From contig JAFWRQ010000020.1 in the NCBI GenBank assembly GCA_017519865.1, forward strand, positions 1-50,774: a DNA stretch of 50,774 bases, written 5' to 3'. Positions within the stretch are counted from its first letter, which is position 1; each line of letters begins with the position of its first letter. Under the pieces are notes generated by a model. It did not search any database. It was given only the letters and a program-made list of their open reading frames with translations, and was not told where the DNA came from. Made by a program: the position numbers and the translations under genes. Shown one piece after another: positions 7,169 to 15,970 of this stretch. The stretch comes from Bacteroidales bacterium. Lineage in GTDB: Bacteria > Bacteroidota > Bacteroidia > Bacteroidales > UBA932.

Positions 7169-10100
7169 TCTGTCCTTTCCACGTTGATGACAACTTTCCC
7201 GTCTTCTTCGCGTGTAGCCTTTTCCAGCTCGCGCGCCTGGCGCTGGGCCTTGGTGGAGAACAGATCCTTGAAGAACTGTTTCAGGGTGTCGAACTCTTTC
7301 TGGTATGCCACGCCTACGCCGTTGCGCTGGGAGTTGTCGAGATAGTTGGTATACTCATCGGCCGAATGGGAGAAGAGGTTCAGCCGTACCTGGCCGGTCT
7401 TGTCCATCTTGACTTCGATGTCCAGGTCACCGACGACATCGCTGGTGTTGGATGTCATGCGCTGGCGGTTGCCGACGCTTCCGTTGACTATGACGCGGTT
7501 GTTGAACAACTGCGTGGACAGTGCGACATCGAAGATGCTCGTGCCCGTCCCGCTCTCGGCGTAGTTGAGGCCGAGGTCCAGGGGGATGTCCAGTTTCTGA
7601 AGGATATTGTTCAACTGGTTGGCCATCAAGTCTGCTACATTGGATGCCAGGAGGTTGGAGTTGTTCACGATGCCGGACTGCTCGTCCGGGAGGAAGTTGT
7701 TCGTAATGAGCAGGGCAATGAACTGTTTCTGGACCTTGTCATCGGTGCTCAGCGCACTCTCGACCCTGGACCTGGTCATCGGGTCGAGGTCGGGGACGTT
7801 GATGGAGAAGGCGAGCTGGGGATTCCGGAGCTTGTCGGTGATGCTGATGCCGCAATCGACTGTGCGGCGGGTACCGACAGACGTCGTATCGGCGATGAGG
7901 TTGGACAGTGAAGTCTTCAGGGAATACTGGGCGTCGATGGAGAGGTCGCTGTCCATTATGTCTCCGTTGAACTTTATCGAACTGCCGTTCAGCACCGTGA
8001 AGTCCTTACTGGTGATGCCCATCGCGTTGAAATGGAAGTTACCGTTGTTCAGCGTATAGTCTCCGTTGATGGTGAATATGTCTTTCGAAGGACGTACCTC
8101 GAGGGCGATGGTACCGGCACCGCGGCCGGTGAAGACGTTGCCCGTGGCCTTGTCAACTTCAAGGTTGGCCTCAACCTGGGGAGTGGCGTTGACACGGACG
8201 CGGACGTCCAGGTCGCTTTCTTCCTTGCGCGTCTCGACCAGCCGGCTCATCATGAGCTCATAAGGGTCCATGTAGATCTCGCGGACCGGCTCCTTGAAGA
8301 TCAGCAGGTCGCTGCCTCCGGCCGCCGTGACGGAATTGAGAGGTATGTGGAAACTGCCTCCCTTGACCGTAGTGGCGTCGACGTCGAGCAGCAGCGATGA
8401 GAACGGTCCGGTTATGTTCACGCGACCGCTCCCGAAGACGTTGCCGTAGAAGGCCTGTCCATCCTGTTCCCTGAGGTCTACCACCTCCATGTTCTCGAGG
8501 CGTATGCGGGTATTCATGCGGATATCGTTGAAGCGGTCATAGAGGATGCCGCCCGTGATGGTACCGCGTCCGTCGCTGCGGTCCCTGATGGAGACGTTGT
8601 CGAAATAGACTCCGGTATTGTTGATGTGGAGGGGGCCGCTGACGTAATAGGGGACATTGGTGAACGCAACCCGAAGGAGGCCGTCCTCGAGCATCATGTC
8701 TTCGCCAGAGACTTCCAGCGCCTTGGTAGGACCGTCCGCGCTGACCTGCCCGGTCAGCTTTCCGCCCATCTCGCTGAAGACGTCGGCGAGGAAGGGAGCT
8801 GCATAACCGAGGTCGAAGCCCTCGAGTCCGGCGTTGAGCCCGAGCGTCTTGTCCTTGGGAACGTAATACCCTCGTGCATCCATCACGGTAGTTCCCTCGA
8901 GGGAACTGCGCAGGGCGTAGTCGAGGAGACCGTTTTCAAGGTCCCACGAACCACCGAGGGTGACCGTACCCGCCGGGCGTCCGGCGATGAAGGTGGAGTC
9001 TGTGGAAACGTTGACCATCAGCCCGAGCTTTTCCTTGACAGGCGACGTGACCATGGCTCTTCCGTACGCTATACCCTTGACGTCCAGGTCGTTGGCCGAG
9101 ATGATGTTCGCTATGCCAAGGTCGACGTTGTTGATGCTGACCATCAATGTATCGGGCTTGTCGCGGGATACGCCGCCGTCCACCGCGAAGTTCTGGTCCC
9201 CGTTGGAAATGTTCAGCCCGACCACGCGGACGGTGCCGTCGGAGTAGTGGTAGGATGCGGGGTCGAAACGCCACTGTTCGCCTCTGAGATAGATGTTCGA
9301 AGTCAGGCTCCTGGCGTCGACCACGGGCTTGCCCGGAGTACTCCCGGAGAGATCGCCGGTGAGATAGAGTTCGCCGCGGTCTTCCGTGCCGGTCATGTTG
9401 TTGTAGTTGTAGCCCAGGCCGACGTTGTTGTCGTTGGCATAGAGCATCAGGGCGTTGTTCTTCATCCTTATCGCTGACGAGAGGGCGAGTTCGGTGCCGG
9501 TGACGGTGCAGTTAAGGGCATTATCAGCATTGTCGAGATCCAGGTTGACGCTCTTGATGTATTTGTCCTTGTAGGCAAGGCGGGGAGACGTGATGTTGCC
9601 GGTGAGCCTTCCGCCTTCGGTGATGCGCATCCTTATGGCCGTACTGTCGGCGATGTAGGCTCCCGGGGCGAGGAACGAAAGGAGGTCGCGGCTGTCATGG
9701 AAGTTGAGGGCGATGCGATAGGCTCCGCCGCCCCATTCACCGGACGGTTCCCCGAACAGCGCCCCGATCTCTTTCCTGGTCGTGATGTCCTGGATGTCCC
9801 TGGCGATGTTTCCGATACTTCTGGTACCATCGTATGTGCCGTCGAGGAAGTCCGAAGTCAACTTGATACCGTAGTTCTCTCCGCCGGAGGTGGACGTGAC
9901 GTGCAGGTCACCGATGTCGTGCATGCCGTTGGCGCTCTCGAACTGAAGGTCCTCGGCATCGATGCGCCCGACGAGGTCTCCTTGTCCGACACGCTCGAAA
10001 TTGGCATCGAGGCTGCCCAGGGACATCCTGGAAACATCCCGTTTGTCGATGTTGAGGGCGTGCAGGTCGGCATATCCGAGATAGGCGGAGAACCTGTACA

Positions 10101-11646
10101 GAGCGTTCTCCGCGGTGCTGGAAAGTGTCGCGAGACCCTGGAACATGAAACTAAGGTTGGGGTCGTTGCAGACGATGCGGCCGTCGAACGCGTTGTCCGC
10201 GAGCTTTCCGGTCGCGTTTATGCCGGAGTAGTCGTAGCCAAGGAGATTGAGCCTGTCAATGCGAAGCGAATCGATGTCGACGGCAGGGTAGCCCTTGCCG
10301 AGATTGGCTCTGATCGAGGTCTTCAGCGATACCTGATGCACGAAATCCTTGCCGATCAGCCGGCCTATGTCGAAATTGTCGGTTGTGAGTCCGCCGTTGA
10401 TCCTGATGGGTTTGTCGCTGACTATGTCCTTGACGTCGAGGTCGGCCCAGGCGGTACCGGACGAAGAGTCCAGGGTGCCGTTGACCTTAAGGTCCGCCAG
10501 GGTGCCGGAAGTACTGCCGTTGAAAACGAAAGTCTCGCCGCGTGCAAGCCCCGAGAGATCGAGGGGCTTGCCGGGTATCCACTGGCTGAGGAAGCCTCCA
10601 AGACCCTCGGTAGTGAATGTAAAGTCCTTGAGTTCGCTGTTCAGACCCATCTTCGAGATGTCGTCGAGTCCTGAGAGCGAGACGTTGGCTACGCCTCCGA
10701 AGCCCGATGTCCTGTCCTTGAAGTTGAAATTCTCCACGGTGAGCCTGTTGACCGGCCCGGAGACCCTTCCGGAAACGACATCGGCCACTATGGAGTTGTC
10801 CTTGAGGTCCGGTGCGAAGTATGACAGGGTCTTGAAAGACAGCGTGCTGCGTCCGAGCCTGCCGTCGAGGCGCACGCGGTTGACGAAGTCCGAAAAGTCC
10901 TCGGTCGTCCCCGTCATCTTGAATTCGGGGACGTGGACGTCGGACCAGGCGTCGCGGAGATGGAGGTCGGTCAGTTCCGTTACGCCGTTGCCTACTGCGG
11001 CATTGCCGCTGAGGATGCCGGCATAGCCGCTTTTCTCGCTTAGGGATATGCGGTTAGCCGTTCCGGAGATGACTCCTCCGGACATCTTCAGATCACGTCC
11101 CTCGATGCTGGCCAGAAGGTCGAGGTCGCCCCAGTCCATGCCGTATCCAGCCCTCTCAACAGTGGTGTCGGCATAGGATATCATCCTGAAATTGAAGTCG
11201 TTGACCTTGACCTTATGGATGGAGAAGATATCCTTCATGTTCTTCTCTTTCTCCTCTTCGGAAGGCGTGATGCGGAAGATGCGGGCGAGGTTGGAAGTAT
11301 AAGTCTCGCCGGGTTCGGTGACGAGGGCCAGGCGGGCGTCGTCCACCTCTGCATCCCGGATCTGGATGCCTTTCTGCGAGAGGAGGCCTTTCAGGGTGAA
11401 GCGCGCCGCGATGGCTCCGGCGCGGAACATGGTGTCCTGGGGGACATCGATGTCGCCCTGCCAGGGATGCGAGTCAATGATGGCGAGGTCCTTGATGACC
11501 ACACCGCTGAAAGGCACGAAGGTGATGTCCGAGAACTCCACCCGCCCGTCCATGTTTTTCTCAAGGGACCTGACGATGCGTCTGGCGAGCGACGTCTGTA
11601 CTGCAGGTATCTGCAGCAGCAGGACGGCGGTCAGCAGGAGCGTCAT
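7165..11646 (-). CDS. tamB: TamB-family translocation and assembly module protein
   Basis: Very large (1493 aa from the first ATG) AsmA/TamB-like protein with an N-terminal membrane anchor and a long repetitive beta-rich body. The C-terminal DUF490/TamB domain covers about residues 1150-1450. Such proteins bridge the periplasm and are implicated in outer-membrane protein insertion or phospholipid transport. The first ATG at 11646 gives a short anchor, MTLLLTAVLLLQIP. The frame stays open upstream to a TAG near 11705 and would read IKKTLKILARFLVIL with an ATC at 11691, exactly where family members usually have MKK. The true start may therefore be a non-AUG codon. Lead gene of the five-gene operon ending at the MBL hydrolase. 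Confidence 0.87.
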   Translation of the reverse strand: MTLLLTAVLLLQIPAVQTSLARRIVRSLEKNMDGRVEFSDITFVPFSGVVIKDLAIIDSHPWQGDIDVPQDTMFRAGAIAARFTLKGLLSQKGIQIRDAEVDDARLALVTEPGETYTSNLARIFRITPSEEEKEKNMKDIFSIHKVKVNDFNFRMISYADTTVERAGYGMDWGDLDLLASIEGRDLKMSGGVISGTANRISLSEKSGYAGILSGNAAVGNGVTELTDLHLRDAWSDVHVPEFKMTGTTEDFSDFVNRVRLDGRLGRSTLSFKTLSYFAPDLKDNSIVADVVSGRVSGPVNRLTVENFNFKDRTSGFGGVANVSLSGLDDISKMGLNSELKDFTFTTEGLGGFLSQWIPGKPLDLSGLARGETFVFNGSTSGTLADLKVNGTLDSSSGTAWADLDVKDIVSDKPIRINGGLTTDNFDIGRLIGKDFVHQVSLKTSIRANLGKGYPAVDIDSLRIDRLNLLGYDYSGINATGKLADNAFDGRIVCNDPNLSFMFQGLATLSSTAENALYRFSAYLGYADLHALNIDKRDVSRMSLGSLDANFERVGQGDLVGRIDAEDLQFESANGMHDIGDLHVTSTSGGENYGIKLTSDFLDGTYDGTRSIGNIARDIQDITTRKEIGALFGEPSGEWGGGAYRIALNFHDSRDLLSFLAPGAYIADSTAIRMRITEGGRLTGNITSPRLAYKDKYIKSVNLDLDNADNALNCTVTGTELALSSAIRMKNNALMLYANDNNVGLGYNYNNMTGTEDRGELYLTGDLSGSTPGKPVVDARSLTSNIYLRGEQWRFDPASYHYSDGTVRVVGLNISNGDQNFAVDGGVSRDKPDTLMVSINNVDLGIANIISANDLDVKGIAYGRAMVTSPVKEKLGLMVNVSTDSTFIAGRPAGTVTLGGSWDLENGLLDYALRSSLEGTTVMDARGYYVPKDKTLGLNAGLEGFDLGYAAPFLADVFSEMGGKLTGQVSADGPTKALEVSGEDMMLEDGLLRVAFTNVPYYVSGPLHINNTGVYFDNVSIRDRSDGRGTITGGILYDRFNDIRMNTRIRLENMEVVDLREQDGQAFYGNVFGSGRVNITGPFSSLLLDVDATTVKGGSFHIPLNSVTAAGGSDLLIFKEPVREIYMDPYELMMSRLVETRKEESDLDVRVRVNATPQVEANLEVDKATGNVFTGRGAGTIALEVRPSKDIFTINGDYTLNNGNFHFNAMGITSKDFTVLNGSSIKFNGDIMDSDLSIDAQYSLKTSLSNLIADTTSVGTRRTVDCGISITDKLRNPQLAFSINVPDLDPMTRSRVESALSTDDKVQKQFIALLITNNFLPDEQSGIVNNSNLLASNVADLMANQLNNILQKLDIPLDLGLNYAESGTGTSIFDVALSTQLFNNRVIVNGSVGNRQRMTSNTSDVVGDLDIEVKMDKTGQVRLNLFSHSADEYTNYLDNSQRNGVGVAYQKEFDTLKQFFKDLFSTKAQRQARELEKATREEDGKVVINVERTE

Positions 11647-11714
11647 CAGGATGACCAGGAACCGGGCGAGTATTTTCAGTGTCTTTTTGATAACGGTGCA
11701 GTTTTTCTAACCTA

Positions 11715-11722
11715 CAAATTTA
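11715..11722 (-). promoter_or_regulatory. Probable -7 element of tamB operon
   Basis: TAAATTTG on the minus strand matches TAnnTTTG. Transcription would begin near 11708, leaving room for a start at the ATC at 11691 or the ATG at 11646. No TTTG at the ideal -33 spacing. Confidence 0.5.
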
Positions 11723-11746
11723 GCAAATAATTCGGGTAATAATTAC

Positions 11747-11754
11747 TAACTTTG
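11747..11754 (+). promoter_or_regulatory. Probable -7 element of tsaD
   Basis: TAACTTTG fits TAnnTTTG and lies 40 bases before the tsaD start, back to back with the tamB -7 element. Confidence 0.5.
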
Positions 11755-11794
11755 CGCCGCAGATCGAAGAATTGTTGATTTAAATCGGGTTTTC

Positions 11795-12817
11795 ATGTCT
11801 GATATCATTCTCGGCATAGAGTCATCGTGCGACGACACCTCCGCAGCCGTCATCCGTGACGGTTATCTCCTCTCCAACGTCATCGCCAGCCAGGCGGTGC
11901 ACGAGTCGTTCGGAGGGGTGGTGCCGGAGCTGGCTTCGCGCGCCCACGAGCAGAACATCGTTCCTGTCGTGAGCGAGGCCCTGAGCCGGGCGGGCGTGAA
12001 GGCCGGAGACCTTACGGCCGTGGCCTTCACCCGAGGCCCGGGCCTTCTCGGCTCACTGCTTGTCGGCACCTCCTTCGCCAAGGCCCTTGCGGTCTCGCTG
12101 GACATCCCCCTTGTCATGGTAAACCATCTCCAGGGGCATGTGCTGGCAAATTTCGTCAAGGAGGAGGGCAAGGAGAACCGCCAGCCGTCGTTCCCGTATC
12201 TCTGTCTCCTTGTTTCAGGCGGCAACTCCCAGATCGTAAGGGTTGACAGCCCCCTTGACTTCGAGATCCTCGGACAGACCATCGACGATGCGGTGGGCGA
12301 AGCCTTCGACAAATGCTCCAAGATGATGGGCCTGGGCTATCCCGGAGGCCCCATCATCGACAGGCTGGCAGCCCAGGGAGACCCGGAGCGCTTCAAGTTC
12401 GCAAAACCTCACATCCCGGGACTGGACTACAGTTTCAGCGGCATCAAGACATCCCTGCTGTACTTCGTCCGTGACGAGTTGGCTAAAGACCCGGAGTTCA
12501 TGGAGAAGAACAAGGAGGATATCTGCGCTTCGTTCCAGAAGACTCTGATCGACATCCTTATGGACAAACTCATCAAGGCCGCTAAGCAGACGGGCATCAA
12601 GGAGATCACCATCGGCGGCGGAGTGTCCGCGAACAGCGGGCTGCGCAGGCGCGTCGAGGAGGAGGGCAGGAAGCGTCGCTGGAATACCTATCTCCCCGAG
12701 TTCAAGTATACTACGGACAATGCCGCGATGATAGCCATCGCCGGATACTTTCATTACCTCGCAGGCGAGCGCTGCCCGCTTGACGTCGCCCCGGTCTCCC
12801 GAATGGCCGATTTCTAG
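11795..12817 (+). CDS. tsaD: tRNA N6-adenosine threonylcarbamoyltransferase
   Basis: Transfers the threonylcarbamoyl group to A37 of ANN-decoding tRNAs, with TsaB and TsaE. 340 aa, the full family length. The N-terminal ATPase-like motif is LGIESSCDDTS. The metal-binding histidines are H111 and H115 in NHLQGHVLANF, the same spacing as in E. coli. GVVPELASRAHEQN and LVSGGNSQIV are typical. MtaB, encoded in the divergent operon, acts on the t6A product. An FAD protein follows after 11 bases, probably in one transcript. Confidence 0.97.
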   Translation: MSDIILGIESSCDDTSAAVIRDGYLLSNVIASQAVHESFGGVVPELASRAHEQNIVPVVSEALSRAGVKAGDLTAVAFTRGPGLLGSLLVGTSFAKALAVSLDIPLVMVNHLQGHVLANFVKEEGKENRQPSFPYLCLLVSGGNSQIVRVDSPLDFEILGQTIDDAVGEAFDKCSKMMGLGYPGGPIIDRLAAQGDPERFKFAKPHIPGLDYSFSGIKTSLLYFVRDELAKDPEFMEKNKEDICASFQKTLIDILMDKLIKAAKQTGIKEITIGGGVSANSGLRRRVEEEGRKRRWNTYLPEFKYTTDNAAMIAIAGYFHYLAGERCPLDVAPVSRMADF

Positions 12818-12828
12818 TTTTCCCCCCG

Positions 12829-14406
12829 ATGAAAGAGATCGAGATAGCAGTCCCTTTGGGGAAGCCGTCAGCGGACGCCGAGGCCAGGCTGAAAGCGATG
12901 GAGATGTATCCGTCGTCGACATGCGTGGTCACGCGCAGGAGCATCGACGCACGCGGGAAGGCCGTATGGCGCTACCGCGTGGAGGTCTATGGGCCTGACG
13001 AGACTTACGAGCCATACAGGCTGCCGGAACTCCTCGACGTCCACGGCGCGCCGTCCGTCGCCGTTGTCGGGGCGGGCCCTGCGGGAATGTTCGCCGCGCT
13101 GAAGCTCCTGAGCCTCGGACTCAAGCCCATAGTGCTCGAGCGCGGCAAGGACGTGCACGCCCGCAAGGCGGACATGGCACGCCTCTCCCGCGAGGGTGCA
13201 CTCGATCCGGACTCCAACTATTGCTTCGGCGAAGGCGGAGCCGGTGCTTTTTCTGACGGGAAGCTCTATACCCGCTCGTCCAAGCGCGGCGACAACCGCG
13301 AAGTCCTTTATCGCCTCGTGGAGTTCGGCGCATCTCCCGACATTCTGGTCGACGCGCATCCCCACATAGGCACCGACAAACTCCCCGCCGTGGTGGAGAA
13401 CATCCGCCACGCTGTCGTGGAGCACGGAGGGGAGTACCATTTCGGCGCCCGCGTCTGCGACTTGGCGCAGGAGGGCGACGAAGTGCGCGTCGTCACGGCC
13501 GACGGCCGGGTTTTCCGAGCCGGAGCCATAATCCTGGCAACTGGCCACTCTGCCAGGGACGTTTACGAGATGCTCGACGCCAAGGGTCTCGAACTTCAGG
13601 CCAAGGGCTTTGCCCTCGGCGTCCGCGTCGAGCATCCTCAGGCAATGATAAACGAGGCCAGGTACAAGGGCGGTTTCGTCCCGGGAATGCCGGCGGCGGA
13701 GTATTCGTTCGTGGAGCAGGTGGACGGAAGGGGAGTCTTCTCTTTCTGTATGTGTCCCGGAGGCGTCCTTGTCCCTTCCTCGACGGAGGAGGAGACAGTG
13801 GTGTTGAACGGGATGTCCAACTCTGCGCGCAATTCCCGATGGGCGGACGCCGGAGTCGTCGTCCAGATCGAGCCGGATGACGCTCCGGAGAAGTACGCCG
13901 GCGACGGCGCGTTCGCGCTGCTCAATTTCCAGAGGGACGTGGAGAGGAGTATGTATGCAGCAGTGCGCGAAGCGGCTCCGGGCGCGCATCCTTTCGCCGC
14001 TCCTGCCCAGCGGATGACCGACTTCTGCAAGGGCAGGGTATCCCGCGACCTCCCCGAGACTTCATACCATCCGGGAGTTGTGTCTGTGCCTCTCCATGAG
14101 GTCCTGCCATCTTTCGTGGCTTCCAGGCTCCAGAAGGCTTTCCCTTTGGTCGATAAGAAGATACGCGGCTATTACTCGTCGCGGGCACTGCTCCTTGGCA
14201 CGGAGTCGCGGACATCCTCGCCGGTGCGCGTCGTCCGCGATCCGGACACGCTGCAGTGCCCGGGAGCCCCGCGCATTTTCCCCTGCGGGGAAGGCGCGGG
14301 CTACTCCGGCGGCATCGTCTCCTCCGCCATCGACGGCATCCGCTGCGCCCTCGCCGCCGCTGCTCTCCTCCATCCCCGCAACCCTCAACCGCCGGTCGAG
14401 GGTTAA
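12829..14406 (+). CDS. COG2509-type FAD-dependent dehydrogenase
   Basis: Predicted soluble flavoprotein, 525 aa. The N-terminal 70 residues form a small alpha/beta domain. The Rossmann FAD site is GAGPAG (81-86), with VLERG at the end of the second strand and the conserved cofactor loop NYCFGEGGAGAFSDGKLYTR. A second FAD contact, PCGEGAGYSGGI, sits near the C-terminus. This is the widespread uncharacterised NAD(FAD)-utilising dehydrogenase family; the substrate is unknown. Placed 11 bases after tsaD in the same direction, although a functional link is not established. Confidence 0.87.
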   Translation: MKEIEIAVPLGKPSADAEARLKAMEMYPSSTCVVTRRSIDARGKAVWRYRVEVYGPDETYEPYRLPELLDVHGAPSVAVVGAGPAGMFAALKLLSLGLKPIVLERGKDVHARKADMARLSREGALDPDSNYCFGEGGAGAFSDGKLYTRSSKRGDNREVLYRLVEFGASPDILVDAHPHIGTDKLPAVVENIRHAVVEHGGEYHFGARVCDLAQEGDEVRVVTADGRVFRAGAIILATGHSARDVYEMLDAKGLELQAKGFALGVRVEHPQAMINEARYKGGFVPGMPAAEYSFVEQVDGRGVFSFCMCPGGVLVPSSTEEETVVLNGMSNSARNSRWADAGVVVQIEPDDAPEKYAGDGAFALLNFQRDVERSMYAAVREAAPGAHPFAAPAQRMTDFCKGRVSRDLPETSYHPGVVSVPLHEVLPSFVASRLQKAFPLVDKKIRGYYSSRALLLGTESRTSSPVRVVRDPDTLQCPGAPRIFPCGEGAGYSGGIVSSAIDGIRCALAAAALLHPRNPQPPVEG

Positions 14407-14413
14407 CGCCTTT

Positions 14414-15769
14414 TTACTGCGCGAGGGCAGGGAGCCCGGGATGGCCGTCTGCCGAAACGGCGCGGACGGCGAAATAGTAGTTGTCCTTGCTGAGGGGGCA
14501 GGAGAACTCCATGCGCCCTGATGCGGAATAGGGGACCGTGTCGGACAGGCCCATGGGAAGTGCCGGCAGCCACTCCGCCTGCGAAGTCTCGCGGCAGAGG
14601 ATCTGGTAAGAGACTGAGGTGTCCGGCTGTCCGCCCTTTCCGCGGATTGGGTCCCAAACCAGTATCGTGTTGTTGTCCAGGTCGTTGGCATTGGCGATCC
14701 TTGCATTGGCCGGCTTTTCAGGTGCGTTCGCCAAGCTCATCACTGCGGCCAGGTTTATCTTGATGTTGCGCACCAGGTATGGGAAATCCACATACGAGGC
14801 AAGGTCTCCGTAATCGACGCCGTCTTCCGTACGGACGTCCTGGTGAGTCCTTTCATAGTCCTCGCAATACTCGCAGACGCGCACTGCCGTGAACCCTTCC
14901 TGCTGGAAATACCTTTGGTCACCTCCCCGGCGGTAACGGTCGGAACGGTAGTTGAGGACCACCTCCTGCTCCGGGACATATATGGATGCCATCTCCTTGA
15001 TGTAACGTGCCAACTGGCGGGAGTCGGAATCTTCGCCCGTCCTGGTTTCGGAAAAGACACGGACTTTATGGTCCTCGATCAGTTCCGTGCCGCTGGCCCG
15101 GACGTTGCCTATCATATCATTGCTGAGGACGGCCTGGACCGGCCAGCCCTCCCTGCGCGCCAGGGAGGCCAGGTACCTGGAACCGTCCAGTCCCTGCTCC
15201 TCTCCGGAAACGAAGAGACACTTGACGGTCTGCTCCAACGGGATCTGCGACAGGATTCGGACCGTTTCCAGCAGGCAGGCCAGGCCGCTGCCGTCATCGT
15301 CTGCACCGGGAGCGAATGCGGTGGAGTCCATTACGTCCAGCACCCTAGTGTCTATATGTGCCATAAGGATCAGTTCCCGAGATCCGTCGGTTCCGGGCAG
15401 GGTGACCATCAGTTCCGGGACCTGAGTCACCCGGTCATACCGTCCGCCGTTCTCTCCGACGGTATAGTAAATGCGATCCACTCTTGGCTTGGGACGGCCC
15501 GGAGCGGCGTTTTGAGCCCAGCGGCCGCACTTTCTCTCCAGATAGCTGACCGCAGCACCGAGCCCTCGGTCCGGGTTCGTCTGTGTACTCAGGGTATGTC
15601 TGGTATGGAATGCGACAAGGTCGTCGATGTACGACCTTACGCTGTCGATGCTCACCTGCGCGAGCGCGCCGCTGATTGCCGGGTCTGCGGCTGTACTGTC
15701 GGTCTGGCGTGTCTGGCAGCTTGCAGCCACTACTATTGCCAATGCAAGGGGAATAAGTCTTTTCATCAT
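14414..15769 (-). CDS. M28-family zinc aminopeptidase lipoprotein
   Basis: Exported peptidase, 451 aa. The signal peptide MMKRLIPLALAIVVAAS is followed by lipobox cysteine C18. The M28 metal ligands are visible in order: LMAHIDTR (His), APGADDDGSG (bridging Asp), GEEQGLDGSRY (catalytic and ligand Glu), SNDMIGN (Asp) and a late histidine in YERTHQDVR. The last 100 residues look like a fibronectin type III-like domain. It probably releases amino acids from peptides at the cell surface or periplasm. A second methionine codon at 15766 could equally be the start. A weak TATATTCG promoter-like element lies upstream. Confidence 0.88.
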   Translation of the reverse strand: MMKRLIPLALAIVVAASCQTRQTDSTAADPAISGALAQVSIDSVRSYIDDLVAFHTRHTLSTQTNPDRGLGAAVSYLERKCGRWAQNAAPGRPKPRVDRIYYTVGENGGRYDRVTQVPELMVTLPGTDGSRELILMAHIDTRVLDVMDSTAFAPGADDDGSGLACLLETVRILSQIPLEQTVKCLFVSGEEQGLDGSRYLASLARREGWPVQAVLSNDMIGNVRASGTELIEDHKVRVFSETRTGEDSDSRQLARYIKEMASIYVPEQEVVLNYRSDRYRRGGDQRYFQQEGFTAVRVCEYCEDYERTHQDVRTEDGVDYGDLASYVDFPYLVRNIKINLAAVMSLANAPEKPANARIANANDLDNNTILVWDPIRGKGGQPDTSVSYQILCRETSQAEWLPALPMGLSDTVPYSASGRMEFSCPLSKDNYYFAVRAVSADGHPGLPALAQ

Positions 15770-15807
15770 AACGGAAAGTCAAGTCAGTCAAGTACTGCGA
15801 ATATAAC

Positions 15808-15838
15808 AAAAAAACAGGGGACTCCGAAGAGTCTCCTG
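15808..15838 (-). terminator. Intrinsic terminator of tRNA-Thr
   Basis: On the minus strand, a 10-bp stem (15838-15829 with 15824-15815, one G-U pair) with a four-base TTCG loop is followed by seven U residues (15814-15808). It begins 7 bases after the tRNA 3' end. Confidence 0.85.
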
Positions 15839-15844
15839 CGGGAG

Positions 15845-15917
15845 AGCCACTCATCAGGCTCGAACTGACGACCTGCGCGTTACGAATGCGCTGCTCTACC
15901 GACTGAGCTAAAGTGGC
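15845..15917 (-). tRNA. tRNA-Thr (anticodon CGT)
   Basis: Complete 73-nt cloverleaf on the minus strand without encoded CCA. Acceptor GCCACTT pairs with GAGTGGC, discriminator T. The D arm is GCTC/GAGC, the anticodon loop TTCGTAA gives CGT (reads ACG), the variable loop is AGGTC, and the T arm is GTCAG-TTCGAGC-CTGAT. The base of the anticodon stem has an A31-C39 mismatch where an A-U pair is expected. A terminator follows directly, so it is a single-gene unit. Confidence 0.93.
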
Positions 15918-15925
15918 TTGGACTG

Positions 15926-15959
15926 CAAATATAAGCATTTTTTCGTATTTTTGCACAAA
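15926..15959 (-). promoter_or_regulatory. Promoter of tRNA-Thr
   Basis: TATATTTG (15933-15926 on the minus strand) lies 9 bases before the mature tRNA, with a TTTG 22 bases further upstream (15959-15956). It overlaps the divergent promoter of the BaiN-like gene. Confidence 0.6.
15946..15953 (+). promoter_or_regulatory. -7 element of BaiN-like flavoprotein gene
   Basis: TATTTTTG matches TAnnTTTG 18 bases before the ATG at 15971, implying a leader of only about 10 nt. Confidence 0.5.
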
Positions 15960-15970
15960 TTGCGAAGAAT

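Noticed and set aside
8626-10674. Long open frames opposite tamB
   Set aside because: They follow the codon positions of tamB in reverse; no recognisable protein.
12868-13989. 373-codon frame opposite the COG2509 flavoprotein
   Set aside because: Arginine- and histidine-rich shadow with no domain; the sense gene is complete.
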